The notes under the pieces are model-generated. The model saw nothing but the letters and a program-made list of their open reading frames with translations. It did no database searches and was not told where the DNA came from. Source: Flavobacterium granuli (GTDB lineage: Bacteria; Bacteroidota; Bacteroidia; Flavobacteriales; Flavobacteriaceae). Taken from it: DNA of 64,000 nt. Every line of letters starts with the position of its first letter. Positions within the stretch are counted from its first letter, which is position 1. The stretch is taken from contig NZ_FQWO01000009.1 of the NCBI RefSeq assembly GCF_900129705.1, forward strand, positions 62,001 to 126,000, in the 5' to 3' direction. The position numbers and the translations under genes were made by a program. Shown here piece by piece: positions 8,728-17,804 of the stretch.

Positions 8728-10368
8728 GGCTTTTGCGTGATTTAAGGCCGAATCAGAAACGATAGTTCCCGACAGCATTTGAGCAATTTCGACAACTCTT
8801 TCTTCCTCTGATAATAATTTCAATTCCGATTGAGTATCTTCCCCAACAGTGGATTTAAAGACTTTAAAATGAGCATCACCCTTGGCTGCAATTTGAGGTA
8901 AATGCGTAATAGCAAAAATTTGCATTTTCTGGCTCATCTCCTTCATGATTTCTCCCATTTTAATGGCAATTTCACCTGAAACTCCCGTGTCGATTTCGTC
9001 AAAAATCAAAGTCGGTAATTTAGAATATTGTGCTAATATTGCTTTAACGGCCAACATGATTCTGGACATTTCTCCGCCAGAAGCCACCTTTTTAAGCAAT
9101 CCAAAATCAGTTCCTTTATTAGCCGAAAACAAGAATTGCAATTCATCTTTTCCATTTGCAAAATAAGTTGCTGTCTTTTTAACTTCAATATTAAAACGAA
9201 CATTAGGCATTCCTAAGGTTTCTAAGATACTAATCAGTTTTTGAGATAATATTGGAATCGAATCCAATCTCTTTTTATGAATTGCATCTGCCAATCCATC
9301 TAATTGTTCGGATTTTTGCTCAATGGAAGTAGTCAATTCTGCAATTTCGTCATCTAAATTACCCAATTCAAAAACCGAATCTTCTAATTTGGCTTGAATT
9401 TCCAATAATTCATCAACAGACGAAACCTGATGCTTTTTCTGTAAATTAAAAATAAGCTGTAGCTTTTGACTAATTAAATCCAATTGCTCCGGATCATTGA
9501 TCAGCTTCTCTGAACATCGATTTAACTCATCGGCAATATCTTCAAATTCAATTTGTAAACTCGTTATTCTTTCTAATTGAGAGGAATATTCCGGCGAAAA
9601 CGAAGCAATCTTTTGCAAGGCTGCTTTAATCTCTTTTAGATTGTGCGAAACCCCTATCTGTTCTTCATTGGCAATAGCCAAAGATTTATCAATAGCTTCT
9701 TTGATGATCTCAACATTATTCAATTTCTCAAAATCAGCTTCCAGAATTTCCTGTTCACCGGATTTCAATTGCGCTTCAATCAATTCATTTAAGACAAAAG
9801 TGTTGTACTCCTGCTCTTTTGCAGATTCACTTTGCTTTTTAATTAAGGAATTCAATTTGGTTTTATCTGATTTATAACTTTTTAAAACCGATTGATAAGC
9901 TACCATATCTCCTTGCACATCAGCGATAGCATCTATAATTTCAAACTGTACATTTTCATCAGAAAGCTCTTGTGTTTGCTGTTGCGAATGAATATCAATC
10001 AGAAAAAGTCCTAACTCCTGAAGTTCCTGAAGATTTACAGGACTATCATTAATAAAAGCTCTCGATTTTCCGGAAGGAAGAATTTCCCGTCTAATGATAG
10101 TATCCTCTTCGTAATCTAAATCATTTGCTTCAAAAAATGCTTCTAAATTATATTTGGAAATTTCAAACTGTGCTTCGATGATACACTTTTCTTCTTTATT
10201 TTTTAGGGAAGTCAAGTCGGCTCTTTTTCCCAAAACCAATCCTAAAGCTCCTAAAATAATTGATTTTCCAGCACCGGTTTCTCCTGTAATAATTGAAAAT
10301 CCTTTTGAGAAATCTATGCTTAATTTTTCTATTAAGGCATAGTTTTTTATCGATAGAGTGGTTATCAT
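8716..10368 (-). CDS. recN: DNA repair protein RecN
   Basis: RecN is an SMC-like ATPase that holds and bridges DNA ends during double-strand break repair. The 550-residue protein has Walker A GETGAGKS at about 30-37, two long coiled-coil arms around a central region (about 150-360), the signature LKKVASGGEMSRIMLA, and Walker B LIFDEIDTGVSG. It is the last gene of the bamD-rpoZ-coaBC-DUF4835-recN series, 55 bp after the DUF4835 gene. No separate SOS-type operator was recognised. Confidence 0.96.
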   Translation of the reverse strand: MITTLSIKNYALIEKLSIDFSKGFSIITGETGAGKSIILGALGLVLGKRADLTSLKNKEEKCIIEAQFEISKYNLEAFFEANDLDYEEDTIIRREILPSGKSRAFINDSPVNLQELQELGLFLIDIHSQQQTQELSDENVQFEIIDAIADVQGDMVAYQSVLKSYKSDKTKLNSLIKKQSESAKEQEYNTFVLNELIEAQLKSGEQEILEADFEKLNNVEIIKEAIDKSLAIANEEQIGVSHNLKEIKAALQKIASFSPEYSSQLERITSLQIEFEDIADELNRCSEKLINDPEQLDLISQKLQLIFNLQKKHQVSSVDELLEIQAKLEDSVFELGNLDDEIAELTTSIEQKSEQLDGLADAIHKKRLDSIPILSQKLISILETLGMPNVRFNIEVKKTATYFANGKDELQFLFSANKGTDFGLLKKVASGGEMSRIMLAVKAILAQYSKLPTLIFDEIDTGVSGEIAIKMGEIMKEMSQKMQIFAITHLPQIAAKGDAHFKVFKSTVGEDTQSELKLLSEEERVVEIAQMLSGTIVSDSALNHAKALLN

Positions 10369-10423
10369 TTATTGTATGTTTATTATGAAGATGTAAATTT
10401 ATTGAAAAAACCAGTAGATTAAT

Positions 10424-11308
10424 TTAATATTTAATCAATTCCCATTTACTGGAATTCAGAGGAGATGTTTTATTCAAACTATCTATTAAATCCGAAACGG
10501 TAATACTGGGTCCTCCTGAAAAGATGGAAAGAATTTCGTCTGATTTGGCATCCAAAAAGACACGAGTTAAAAAAGCGTTAGGCTTTGAAGAATTCAGTTT
10601 ACCTAAATTCAACAAAGAAGTTTTGATTTTCTCTTTAGCTCCTTTTAAGTCTTTGGACATGGCATCTAAACCGGAATGATAATCAAATGTAGTTTTACGT
10701 ACGGCAGAAAAAGTAGGAGAAAGCATGTCGTTGATAAGGAAATAACGGTTTTGGTTTCCATCAATCTGACTCCAACCTTTAGAACCACCTTGCTGAGCCA
10801 CATTGGCAATATTTTGTGCTATTTCAAAATTTGGATCTCCTCCTTCAAGCGTAAACGTATCTTCATCCATACCTAAAATAATATAGCTATAGAAAGAAAT
10901 TACCGAAACAAGATTAGATTCAAAAACAGTAGGATTAAAAACTAAATTCTCGAATTCAGTATATCGAAAATTAAAATCTTTGTCATTGTAATTCAATACA
11001 GGCGTAGCATAAGAAGAATTATAAATAGGCCTTGAAGATTGTACCTGAATAGAAGCCGAAAATTGATCTGAACTATTTGATAAAATGGTGATATACATCG
11101 AGCAATTTATCTTTTCGTTTTGACTATAACTTTGATTAGTCCAAGCCGTTTTATTGACGAATTCATTCAACGAAGTTTCTAAGGTTTTAAATACTTGTTG
11201 ATTGGCATTACTTAATTTTTGAGAATTTACCGTTACTGTACAATTTAGTTGCTGGGCTTGTGTAAGTCCAATTACAAATAGTAATAAAAAGGTAAATATC
11301 TTATTCAT
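10424..11308 (-). CDS. porD: DUF4835 family protein (type IX secretion protein PorD-like)
   Basis: The 294-residue exported protein has a signal peptide ending LTQAQQ near residue 19. The mature protein opens with LNCTVTVNSQKL, characteristic of DUF4835. The family is restricted to Bacteroidota and has been named PorD in connection with the type IX secretion system; I recall that name rather than derive it here. The gene overlaps the coaBC stop by 8 bp, implying translational coupling. The same neighbourhood (coaBC-DUF4835-recN) recurs across flavobacteria. Function in this organism is inferred. Confidence 0.8.
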   Translation of the reverse strand: MNKIFTFLLLFVIGLTQAQQLNCTVTVNSQKLSNANQQVFKTLETSLNEFVNKTAWTNQSYSQNEKINCSMYITILSNSSDQFSASIQVQSSRPIYNSSYATPVLNYNDKDFNFRYTEFENLVFNPTVFESNLVSVISFYSYIILGMDEDTFTLEGGDPNFEIAQNIANVAQQGGSKGWSQIDGNQNRYFLINDMLSPTFSAVRKTTFDYHSGLDAMSKDLKGAKEKIKTSLLNLGKLNSSKPNAFLTRVFLDAKSDEILSIFSGGPSITVSDLIDSLNKTSPLNSSKWELIKY

Positions 11309-12512
11309 TAAAATGGGCTATTACTTTATTTAAAATATCATCAGCAACCGCTTCTTTAGATTTTAGTTCCTTAGGTTCAATATTAAAATCCTTGTCAATA
11401 AAGGTAACCTTATTTGTAAGTTTTCCAAAACCCGCACCTTCATCCTGTAAAGAATTTAAAACTATCAAATCTAAGTTTTTTTTCTGGATTTTAGCCTTAG
11501 CATTCTCAATTTCATTCTCTGTCTCCAAAGCAAACCCAATTAAAAACTGATTTTTCTTCTTTTCCCCCAACGAAGCCAAGATATCTTTGGTTTTTTCGAG
11601 CTCAATAACAAAATTATCAGCCGCTTTTTTAATTTTTTGAGCCGCCACATTCTTGGGTCTATAATCAGCAACCGCTGCTGCTGCAATTGCTACATCAACT
11701 TCGTCAAAATACTGATGACAAGCTTCAAACATTTCCTGAGCCGAAACCACATTAATAACTTCGATCAAAGAGTGACTTACTTTTAAACTTGTAGGCCCAG
11801 CCACCAAGATTACCTTGGCGCCTAAGTTTGCCGCACTAATTGCAATATCAAAGCCCATCTTACCCGAAGAATGATTTCCTATAAAACGCACAGGATCTAT
11901 TGCTTCGTATGTGGGACCGGCAGTAATTAATATTTTTTTTCCTTTTAGAGGTAATTTACTTTCTAAATCAGCTTCCAAAAAAGCAATTATATTTTCGGGT
12001 TCAGCCATTCTTCCTTCGCCGGAAAGACCGCTGGCCAATTCACCGCTTTCAGCCGGAATTATGGTATTTCCAAATTCTTGTAAAGCTTTAAAACTTGCTA
12101 TTGTAGAAGGATGTTTATACATGTCCAAATCCATTGCCGGAGCAAAATAGACAGGACATTTAGCCGATAAATAAGTTGCTATAAGAAGGTTGTCGCAATT
12201 ACCGTTTGCCATTTTAGACAGGGTATTTGCCGTAGCGGGTGCGATAATCATCATATCAGCCCAAAGCCCTAGCTCGACATGGTTGTTCCATTGTTCATTC
12301 TCTTCATCTTGATTGAAAAAAGTAGAATGTACCGGATTTTTAGAAAGGGTAGATAAGGTAAGTGGCGTTACAAAATCCTTAGAAGCAGGTGTCATGATCA
12401 CTTGGACATGTGCACCTGCTTTTATGAAAAGTCGTACTAATGAGGCTGTTTTATAGGCGGCAATTCCGCCAGAAATTCCCAGCAAAATTTTCTTACCGCT
12501 TAAAACTGACAT
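11301..12512 (-). CDS. coaBC: Bifunctional phosphopantothenoylcysteine decarboxylase/synthetase CoaBC
   Basis: CoaBC makes 4'-phosphopantetheine: CoaB joins cysteine to phosphopantothenate with CTP and CoaC decarboxylates the product using FMN. The 403-residue length is standard. The CoaC half (about 1-180) shows LLGISGGIAAYKT, the catalytic histidine in NHVELGLWADMM, and the PAMDLDMY substrate clamp. The CoaB half begins at about 190 with KKILITAGPTYEAIDPVRFI and GNHSSGKMG. It follows rpoZ after 7 nt and overlaps the DUF4835 gene by 8 bp. Confidence 0.96.
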   Translation of the reverse strand: MSVLSGKKILLGISGGIAAYKTASLVRLFIKAGAHVQVIMTPASKDFVTPLTLSTLSKNPVHSTFFNQDEENEQWNNHVELGLWADMMIIAPATANTLSKMANGNCDNLLIATYLSAKCPVYFAPAMDLDMYKHPSTIASFKALQEFGNTIIPAESGELASGLSGEGRMAEPENIIAFLEADLESKLPLKGKKILITAGPTYEAIDPVRFIGNHSSGKMGFDIAISAANLGAKVILVAGPTSLKVSHSLIEVINVVSAQEMFEACHQYFDEVDVAIAAAAVADYRPKNVAAQKIKKAADNFVIELEKTKDILASLGEKKKNQFLIGFALETENEIENAKAKIQKKNLDLIVLNSLQDEGAGFGKLTNKVTFIDKDFNIEPKELKSKEAVADDILNKVIAHFNE

Positions 12513-12519
12513 TGTAGTA

Positions 12520-12837
12520 TTATTTGTTTGAATCTCTATGATAGATTTTACCGTCTAACCATTCTTGAACTGCTAACGCATGTGGTTTTGGCAATTTTTC
12601 ATAAAACTTTGAAACTTCTATCTGTTCTTTATTTTCAAAAACTTCTTCAAGACTGTCATTGTATGTAGCAAATTCTTCCAATTTCTCAGTCAATTCTTTT
12701 TTGATTTCAGAGTTAATTTGGTTTGCTCTTTTAGCCATAATGGTTATCGCTTCATATACATTACCAGTAGGCTCTTCAATAACTGTTTTATTGTAAGTTA
12801 TTGTATTTACTGGAGCATTCGTCTTTTTTAAATCCAT
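12520..12837 (-). CDS. rpoZ: DNA-directed RNA polymerase omega subunit (Rpb6-like)
   Basis: This 105-residue protein occupies the place of the RNA polymerase omega subunit in Bacteroidota. The helix NVYEAITIMAKRANQINSEIKKEL matches the omega/Rpb6 core, where the AxxRAxQI pattern is conserved. The C-terminal part (LPKPHALAVQEWLDGKIYH) is lineage-specific. It is 8 nt after bamD and 7 nt before coaBC, as in related genomes. It probably stabilises beta-prime during polymerase assembly. Confidence 0.88.
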   Translation of the reverse strand: MDLKKTNAPVNTITYNKTVIEEPTGNVYEAITIMAKRANQINSEIKKELTEKLEEFATYNDSLEEVFENKEQIEVSKFYEKLPKPHALAVQEWLDGKIYHRDSNK

Positions 12838-12845
12838 GACTTTAT

Positions 12846-13640
12846 TTATTTAGTAAAATTTTGTAAATCTTTTTCAACACGAACTAACATTTCGTCCGCT
12901 TTCTCTTTGTATTTTGTATTGGCATCAAACTTTATCAAATTTGAATATGCCGTTTTAGCAACATTCAATCGTTCTTCCATTTTAGAAGGAATACTATTAA
13001 TGGCTAGTAAATAAGCCGAATCAAATCTATAAAACAAGGCTTCTTCTTTGTATGGTGTTCCCGGATAATCTGCAATAAAATTATCTAAAGCAACCAAGGC
13101 TGCTTTATAATCAGAAATGGTATGGTATCCTTTGGCATTTTCAAAAACCTTTTTCTCGATTTTTTGCGACAATACTTTTACCGCTTCATTCGCTTCAGCC
13201 AAGTATTGAGAATTAGGAAATCTATCAATAAAAGACTGCAATTTTTCTATCCCTTTAAAAGTATCCGTTTGATCTAAGCTATATACTGGAGAAAGCATAG
13301 AATAACTTTTGGCACCAAGATAGGCTGCTTCTTCTATTTTCTCACTTTTAGGATATCCTGACACAAAACTTTCAAACTGATAACCTGCTAAATAATATTG
13401 TTTGGTCTTATAATAGGATTGTGCAAACATATAAAACAACTTTTCTGCCTGAGGTTTTCCTCTATAAGCTGGAGCTATTTGTTCAAAAAGGCGAATTGCC
13501 TTTGAATACTTCCCTGCTTCATATAATGAGGTTCCCATCTGAAATTTAGCGGCAACATCTTCGTTTTTCAATGCTTTTTGATATTCACCACAAGACACAA
13601 AAACAACCAAAACAAGCAATAGAGATATAATTTTTTTCAT
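12846..13640 (-). CDS. bamD: Outer membrane protein assembly factor BamD
   Basis: BamD is the essential lipoprotein of the BAM complex that inserts beta-barrels into the outer membrane. The 264-residue protein starts with a lipoprotein signal and lipobox LVVFVSCG (Cys at residue 17). Tetratricopeptide-like repeats cover most of the chain, for example LYEAGKYSKAIRLFEQIAP and YKTKQYYLAGYQFESFVSGYP, the classical BamD/YfiO segments. It heads a five-gene operon served by the promoter at 13708-13738. Confidence 0.93.
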   Translation of the reverse strand: MKKIISLLLVLVVFVSCGEYQKALKNEDVAAKFQMGTSLYEAGKYSKAIRLFEQIAPAYRGKPQAEKLFYMFAQSYYKTKQYYLAGYQFESFVSGYPKSEKIEEAAYLGAKSYSMLSPVYSLDQTDTFKGIEKLQSFIDRFPNSQYLAEANEAVKVLSQKIEKKVFENAKGYHTISDYKAALVALDNFIADYPGTPYKEEALFYRFDSAYLLAINSIPSKMEERLNVAKTAYSNLIKFDANTKYKEKADEMLVRVEKDLQNFTK

Positions 13641-13664
13641 ATTTATTTATTTTCTTGATCTACG

Positions 13665-13705
13665 GGTTACTGATAACCTACAAAAAATCATACCGAAGTT
13701 TCGGT
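13665..13705 (-). promoter_or_regulatory. Two inverted repeats in the bamD leader
   Basis: ACCGAA/TTCGGT (13692-13705, 2-nt centre) overlaps the inferred start site near 13703. GGTTA/TAACC (13665-13678, 4-nt centre) lies further into the leader. Either could be an operator or an mRNA hairpin; no known regulator motif was recognised. Confidence 0.35.
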
Positions 13706-13707
13706 GG

Positions 13708-13738
13708 CAAATTTAGTTATTAATTCAGCTACTACAAA
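13708..13738 (-). promoter_or_regulatory. Promoter of the bamD-rpoZ-coaBC-porD-recN operon
   Basis: On the minus strand TTTG (13735-13738) and TAAATTTG (13708-13715) are separated by exactly 19 bp. The inferred start near 13703 gives a ~60-nt leader before the bamD ATG. Confidence 0.75.
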
Positions 13739-13770
13739 ATATTTCTTTAGTTAAAAAAAGACCTATAATT

Positions 13771-14658
13771 TTATGCAAATTTGTTGATTTTTTTAACAAA
13801 TTCATGAATTCTGGAAGACAAAGATTCATCTACACTAACTAAAGGCAAACGCACGGTATTATCGGCAATTCCTAGCGATTGAAAAACCTCTTTAATTCCT
13901 GCCGGATTACCTTGCTCAAAAATCATATCAATACTATCAGCTAATAAGTATTGTGTTTTAAATGCTTCATCTACTTTTCTATTCAAGCCTAATCGGATCA
14001 TTTCAGAAAATTCCTTTGGAAAACCTTGCCCAATTACTGATATAACACCTGCCCCTCCTGCCAAAACCATTGGCAAAGCAATCATATCATCGCCAGAAAT
14101 CACTAGAAATCCTTCAGGCTTGTCTTTCAACAATTGCATCGCTTGAACGATATCGCCCGCCGCTTCTTTGATTGCAACGACATTTTTAAAATCATTAGCC
14201 AAGCGTAAAACCGTTTTTGGCAACATATTACTGGATGTTCTTCCTGGAACATTATATAAAATTACCGGAATAGGCGAAGCTTCTGCTACCGCTTTAAAAT
14301 GCTGATAAATTCCCTCCTGCGTAGGCTTATTATAATATGGAGAAACTGAAAGAATAGCAACAAACTGAGATAAATCTCTTGTTTTAAGTTCCTCAACAAC
14401 CTTAAGAGTATTATTCCCTCCAACTCCCAACACTAATGGCAACCTTCCTTTATTGACATCGATTACCGTTTTGATAACCAATTCTTTTTCCTCTTGCGAC
14501 AAAGTAGCATTCTCTGCTGTTGTGCCAAGAACTACAAGATATTCAATTCCACCATCGACAGAATAATTAATGATCCTCTCTAAGGCTTCGGTATCTATTG
14601 AAAAATCTTTTTTAAATGGCGTTACCAAAGCAACACCCGTACCAATTAATGATTGCAT
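13771..14658 (-). CDS. dapA: 4-hydroxy-tetrahydrodipicolinate synthase DapA
   Basis: DapA condenses pyruvate with aspartate semialdehyde, the first committed step to lysine and diaminopimelate. The 295-residue TIM barrel shows GTTAENATL (catalytic Thr), YNVPGRT (catalytic Tyr) and the Schiff-base lysine in VAIKEAAGD. The usual GTTGE reads GTTAE here, which is common in Bacteroidota. It lies 5 nt after the DUF6913-like gene. Confidence 0.96.
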   Translation of the reverse strand: MQSLIGTGVALVTPFKKDFSIDTEALERIINYSVDGGIEYLVVLGTTAENATLSQEEKELVIKTVIDVNKGRLPLVLGVGGNNTLKVVEELKTRDLSQFVAILSVSPYYNKPTQEGIYQHFKAVAEASPIPVILYNVPGRTSSNMLPKTVLRLANDFKNVVAIKEAAGDIVQAMQLLKDKPEGFLVISGDDMIALPMVLAGGAGVISVIGQGFPKEFSEMIRLGLNRKVDEAFKTQYLLADSIDMIFEQGNPAGIKEVFQSLGIADNTVRLPLVSVDESLSSRIHEFVKKINKFA

Positions 14659-14663
14659 GTTTA

Positions 14664-15185
14664 TTATCTATTTTGTTTAATTTTCTTTAAATACCGGAAC
14701 AATTCACTAGTAAAAACGCGGTAATCTTCCGTGTGAGCACTAATAATCAAATGATTCAATCTTTTATCTATGGTCGCAAAACCCGCTTTGAATTTTGCAT
14801 TAGAACGATGGGTAATTAACTTTAATATCGGCTTCTGAACCTCATAATAACTAATCAACAAATCAAATTCTTCTTTGATAAAATCATTTACCGCAACACT
14901 TGTTATCTCTGCATTCCAAGTTAACTCTTTGGAGCTAAAAAAAACTCCCGAATCTTTTTGACTTTTACTTAACTTATCTTTGTAAATTATTATCTTAATA
15001 TTTTCCTCTATAATCCCATTGCTTACCAACTCTTTTACCAAAGCTTCTCTCTTCAAAAAATAGCTTTCATCAACCAGTAATCCCACGGTTTTTATGGCAC
15101 TGACAAGTCTAGTACTTTTTACATCATAAAAAATATTTTTTAATTTTCTTTTTAAGAAAAAACCTTTTATATAATTTAAAAACAT
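14664..15185 (-). CDS. DUF6913-like protein of unknown function
   Basis: The protein has 173 residues from ATG 15185; a TTG at 15206 is in frame but less likely. It begins with a basic amphipathic stretch ([16 protein letters not shown]) and then has alternating hydrophobic strands such as [12 protein letters not shown] and [22 protein letters not shown]. No catalytic motif is recognised. Small proteins of this type precede dapA in many flavobacteria, and NCBI groups similar ones as DUF6913; that assignment is from memory. The basic N terminus could bind membrane or nucleic acid. Confidence 0.75.
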   Translation of the reverse strand: MFLNYIKGFFLKRKLKNIFYDVKSTRLVSAIKTVGLLVDESYFLKREALVKELVSNGIIEENIKIIIYKDKLSKSQKDSGVFFSSKELTWNAEITSVAVNDFIKEEFDLLISYYEVQKPILKLITHRSNAKFKAGFATIDKRLNHLIISAHTEDYRVFTSELFRYLKKIKQNR

Positions 15186-15203
15186 ACTAATTTTACCGGT
15201 TAA

Positions 15204-15211
15204 CAAAATTA
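15204..15211 (-). promoter_or_regulatory. Candidate -7 box for DUF6913-dapA
   Basis: The minus strand reads TAATTTTG, a perfect TAnnTTTG match, giving an inferred start near 15199, about 14 nt before ATG 15185. No clear TTG lies at the right spacing. Confidence 0.4.
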
Positions 15212-15232
15212 ATTAATAAAGTCTCATTATAA

Positions 15233-16012
15233 ATGGTAAATCTAAAAAAGTATAGCGGTTTTTTAAAACTTTTTGTTATATTCTTAACACTTTTTTTTGC
15301 TCTTTCCTGTAACAAACAAATTCTTCATGTTAGCCAGATTGAAGGTAAGCTTATTCCTATTAGCGACACCTTACAACAACCTTCTGAAATTGAGAATTTT
15401 ATCAAACCATACCGAGAACACATCAATAAAGATCTAAATAGCGTACTAGCCTATTGTCCCGAAACGCTTGACAAAAGAACAGGAACATGGCAAACTAAAA
15501 TTGGTAATCTCCTTTCTGATGTAACGCTCGATTTAGGAAATCGCGTATTCAAAAGTAGAGAAAATAAAAATATTGACATTTGCCTACTAAATAGTGGCGG
15601 AATTCGCTCTGTACTTCCAAAAGGAAATATAACTGCCCGTAATGCTTTTGAAATTATGCCTTTTGAAAACAGCCTAGTAGTTATTGCTTTGAAAGGGGAA
15701 CAAATTAAAGAACTGGTTGATTATTTTATTGCCGAAAAAAAACCACATCCCCTATCCGGTATGAGCTTTACCATTGATAAAAATAATGCCGCCAAAAGCA
15801 TCATGATACAAGGAAAAGCACTTGACAAAGAGAAAATATACTATGTAGCAACTAATGACTATTTATCTAATGGAGGAGATAATATGACTTTCTTTGCCAA
15901 AGGAGTGCAGAAATTTGATCTAAATTACAAACTTCGAGATATTCTTATTGATTACTTCAAAGAGGTAGACACCATTCCAGCACCGAATGATATTAGAATC
16001 ATAGTAGAATAG
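15233..16012 (+). CDS. 5'-nucleotidase C-terminal domain lipoprotein
   Basis: The 259-residue protein has a lipoprotein signal with lipobox LFFALSC. The remainder is the substrate-binding (C-terminal) domain of UshA-type 5'-nucleotidases. It shows LLNSGGIRSVLPKG and the nucleobase-stacking motif ATNDYLSNGGDNM near the C terminus. It has no metallophosphatase domain; that is encoded separately 160 bp downstream. The two halves probably form one periplasmic nucleotidase. Both are exported but by different-looking signals (lipoprotein versus Tat-like). Confidence 0.9.
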   Translation: MVNLKKYSGFLKLFVIFLTLFFALSCNKQILHVSQIEGKLIPISDTLQQPSEIENFIKPYREHINKDLNSVLAYCPETLDKRTGTWQTKIGNLLSDVTLDLGNRVFKSRENKNIDICLLNSGGIRSVLPKGNITARNAFEIMPFENSLVVIALKGEQIKELVDYFIAEKKPHPLSGMSFTIDKNNAAKSIMIQGKALDKEKIYYVATNDYLSNGGDNMTFFAKGVQKFDLNYKLRDILIDYFKEVDTIPAPNDIRIIVE

Positions 16013-16172
16013 TTTAAAAAAAACAACTCGCCTGAGCAGCAATGAAAACTTTCTTTTTGCAAAATTTAATTCAAAAAAGATTTTACTGAATTTCATTTGT
16101 AAAAAAAAAAGCAAAAATAGCTCCCTAATACTTTGTCAATCACAACAGTAAATTGGATAAAAAAGACACAAG

Positions 16173-17084
16173 ATGAAAAGAAGAGATTTTATAGAAAAAA
16201 CAGCAGCCGGAACCACTTTAGTAGGTCTGGGCTTATCAATGAGTAGTTTCAAATCTTTGGATACAAAACAACTCACTATTTTACACACAAATGACGTCCA
16301 TAGCTATATTGATCCTTTTCCAGCCGATCATCCCAGAAATCCGAACATGGGAGGTGTTGTAAAAAGAGCTCAATTAATTGAAGCTATTCGAAAAGAAAAC
16401 TCAAATATATTACTGCTTGATGCCGGCGATATTTTTCAAGGTACTCCTTATTTTAACTATTATGGTGGAGAACTGGAGTTCAAACTAATGAGTATGATGG
16501 GCTATGATGCTTCAACGATAGGAAACCATGACTTTGACAATGGTCTTCAAGGATTGCATGCACAACTACCCCATGCCAGCTTTGATTTTATTTCGGCCAA
16601 TTATGATTTCAAAAATACCATTTTAGCTCCGTTTGTAAAACCCTATAAAATTTTCAATAAAAACGGAATTAAAGTTGGCGTATTTGGTCTAGGAGTAGAA
16701 CTTAACGGATTAGTCGACAAGAAAATGTACGAGGAAACAGTATACAATGATCCCGTGGAAACCGCTCAAGATATGGTTCGTATATTGAAAAAAGAAGAGA
16801 AATGCGACCTAATAATTTGTCTTTCGCACCTTGGTTACAACTATAAAAATGAACCCAATAAAATTTGCGACTTGAAATTGGCAGCAACAACCAAAGACAT
16901 AGACATGATTATTGGTGGACACACCCATACTTTTCTGGATAAACCAACGGTAGTTAAGAACCTTGACAACAGAGAAGTTCTAGTAAATCAAGTAGGATGC
17001 TATGGCATTAATTTGGGGAGAATCGATGTGTTTTTTGATTCTGATAAAAATAAAACACACCAAGGAAGATCAATTGTCGTTTAG
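16173..17084 (+). CDS. 5'-nucleotidase metallophosphatase domain protein
   Basis: This 303-residue protein is the catalytic N-terminal half of UshA-type 5'-nucleotidases. It carries TILHTNDVHSY, LLDAGDIFQGTPYF, STIGNHDFDNG, ICLSHLGY and IGGHTHTFL, all the dinuclear metal-binding motifs. The N terminus MKRRDFIEKTAAGTTLVGLG contains KRRDF, resembling a Tat signal, so it may be exported folded. It ends where UshA's linker would begin, with the substrate domain encoded upstream. Its last 15 bases overlap the convergent membrane-protein gene. Confidence 0.92.
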   Translation: MKRRDFIEKTAAGTTLVGLGLSMSSFKSLDTKQLTILHTNDVHSYIDPFPADHPRNPNMGGVVKRAQLIEAIRKENSNILLLDAGDIFQGTPYFNYYGGELEFKLMSMMGYDASTIGNHDFDNGLQGLHAQLPHASFDFISANYDFKNTILAPFVKPYKIFNKNGIKVGVFGLGVELNGLVDKKMYEETVYNDPVETAQDMVRILKKEEKCDLIICLSHLGYNYKNEPNKICDLKLAATTKDIDMIIGGHTHTFLDKPTVVKNLDNREVLVNQVGCYGINLGRIDVFFDSDKNKTHQGRSIVV

Positions 17085-17804
17085 TACAACTTCTTCGTTA
17101 GCATTTGCTTTTTCGGCATCAACAACAAAGCGGTAAAAAGCATAATAAACAGCCGCATTCAATACCATCGCCAATGGCCTAAAAGCTATTGGCGCTAAAT
17201 TTGAAAGGTAATATTTCTCGATAAAAACAATAAAATATTGAGTAACAGAAAGCAATCCAAAAATTAATAGCCAGAAATTCATCCTATTATAATTCATCAC
17301 ATATTCAGATAAAGCCAATCCTCCAATTATTGAAATTAATATGTTTTGAATGATCAAAACCCAATAACTCTCCTGCTGTATTCCATTGGAAATAGATAAT
17401 AAATAGAAAAAAACAAACAAAAAAGGAACAATAGCAATAAATAAGGGAATAAAATCTTTAAGCTTTATTAACCGAACAACATAGGCAATTAAAAATATTC
17501 GATGCACCAAAAAAACGATTAATCCGATAAATAAAAAACTTTCCGTATTGGGAATAAAAAAGAGATTTGTTATTAATGACAAGCAAAGCACTAGAAAAAA
17601 CATAGATTCTCTTACTCTGGATGCATTCCAGTAAAGCACCATCACCCCTATTGACAATAAAGGCTTGAAAATAAACACCAATTCTCTACTTGAAAAAAAC
17701 TCTGCAGTAAGTTCCACCGCTACAATGATAAAAAACATCGCAGTAAGCCATTTTCCTAAATTAGTCTTATCCTTAATTACCATATTCAACGGTTTTATAC
17801 TCAC
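17070..17804 (-). CDS. Multi-pass inner membrane protein of unknown function
   Basis: The 244-residue protein is almost entirely hydrophobic, with about seven or eight predicted helices and a short hydrophilic C terminus (DAEKANANEEVVLND). No known motif is seen. Its pattern is loosely like YhhN/TMEM86 lysoplasmalogenases (compare the FKPLL segment here with FLKPFLIPF in the gene at 40644), but this is weak. The start codon overlaps the ligA stop by 4 bp, indicating coupled translation. The 3' end overlaps the metallophosphatase gene by 15 bp. Confidence 0.8.
   Translation of the reverse strand: MSIKPLNMVIKDKTNLGKWLTAMFFIIVAVELTAEFFSSRELVFIFKPLLSIGVMVLYWNASRVRESMFFLVLCLSLITNLFFIPNTESFLFIGLIVFLVHRIFLIAYVVRLIKLKDFIPLFIAIVPFLFVFFYLLSISNGIQQESYWVLIIQNILISIIGGLALSEYVMNYNRMNFWLLIFGLLSVTQYFIVFIEKYYLSNLAPIAFRPLAMVLNAAVYYAFYRFVVDAEKANANEEVVLNDN

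Noticed and set aside
16131..16142. TAATACTTTG as a -7 box for the metallophosphatase gene
   Set aside because: The spacing within the box is wrong for TAnnTTTG and there is no TTG at the right distance.
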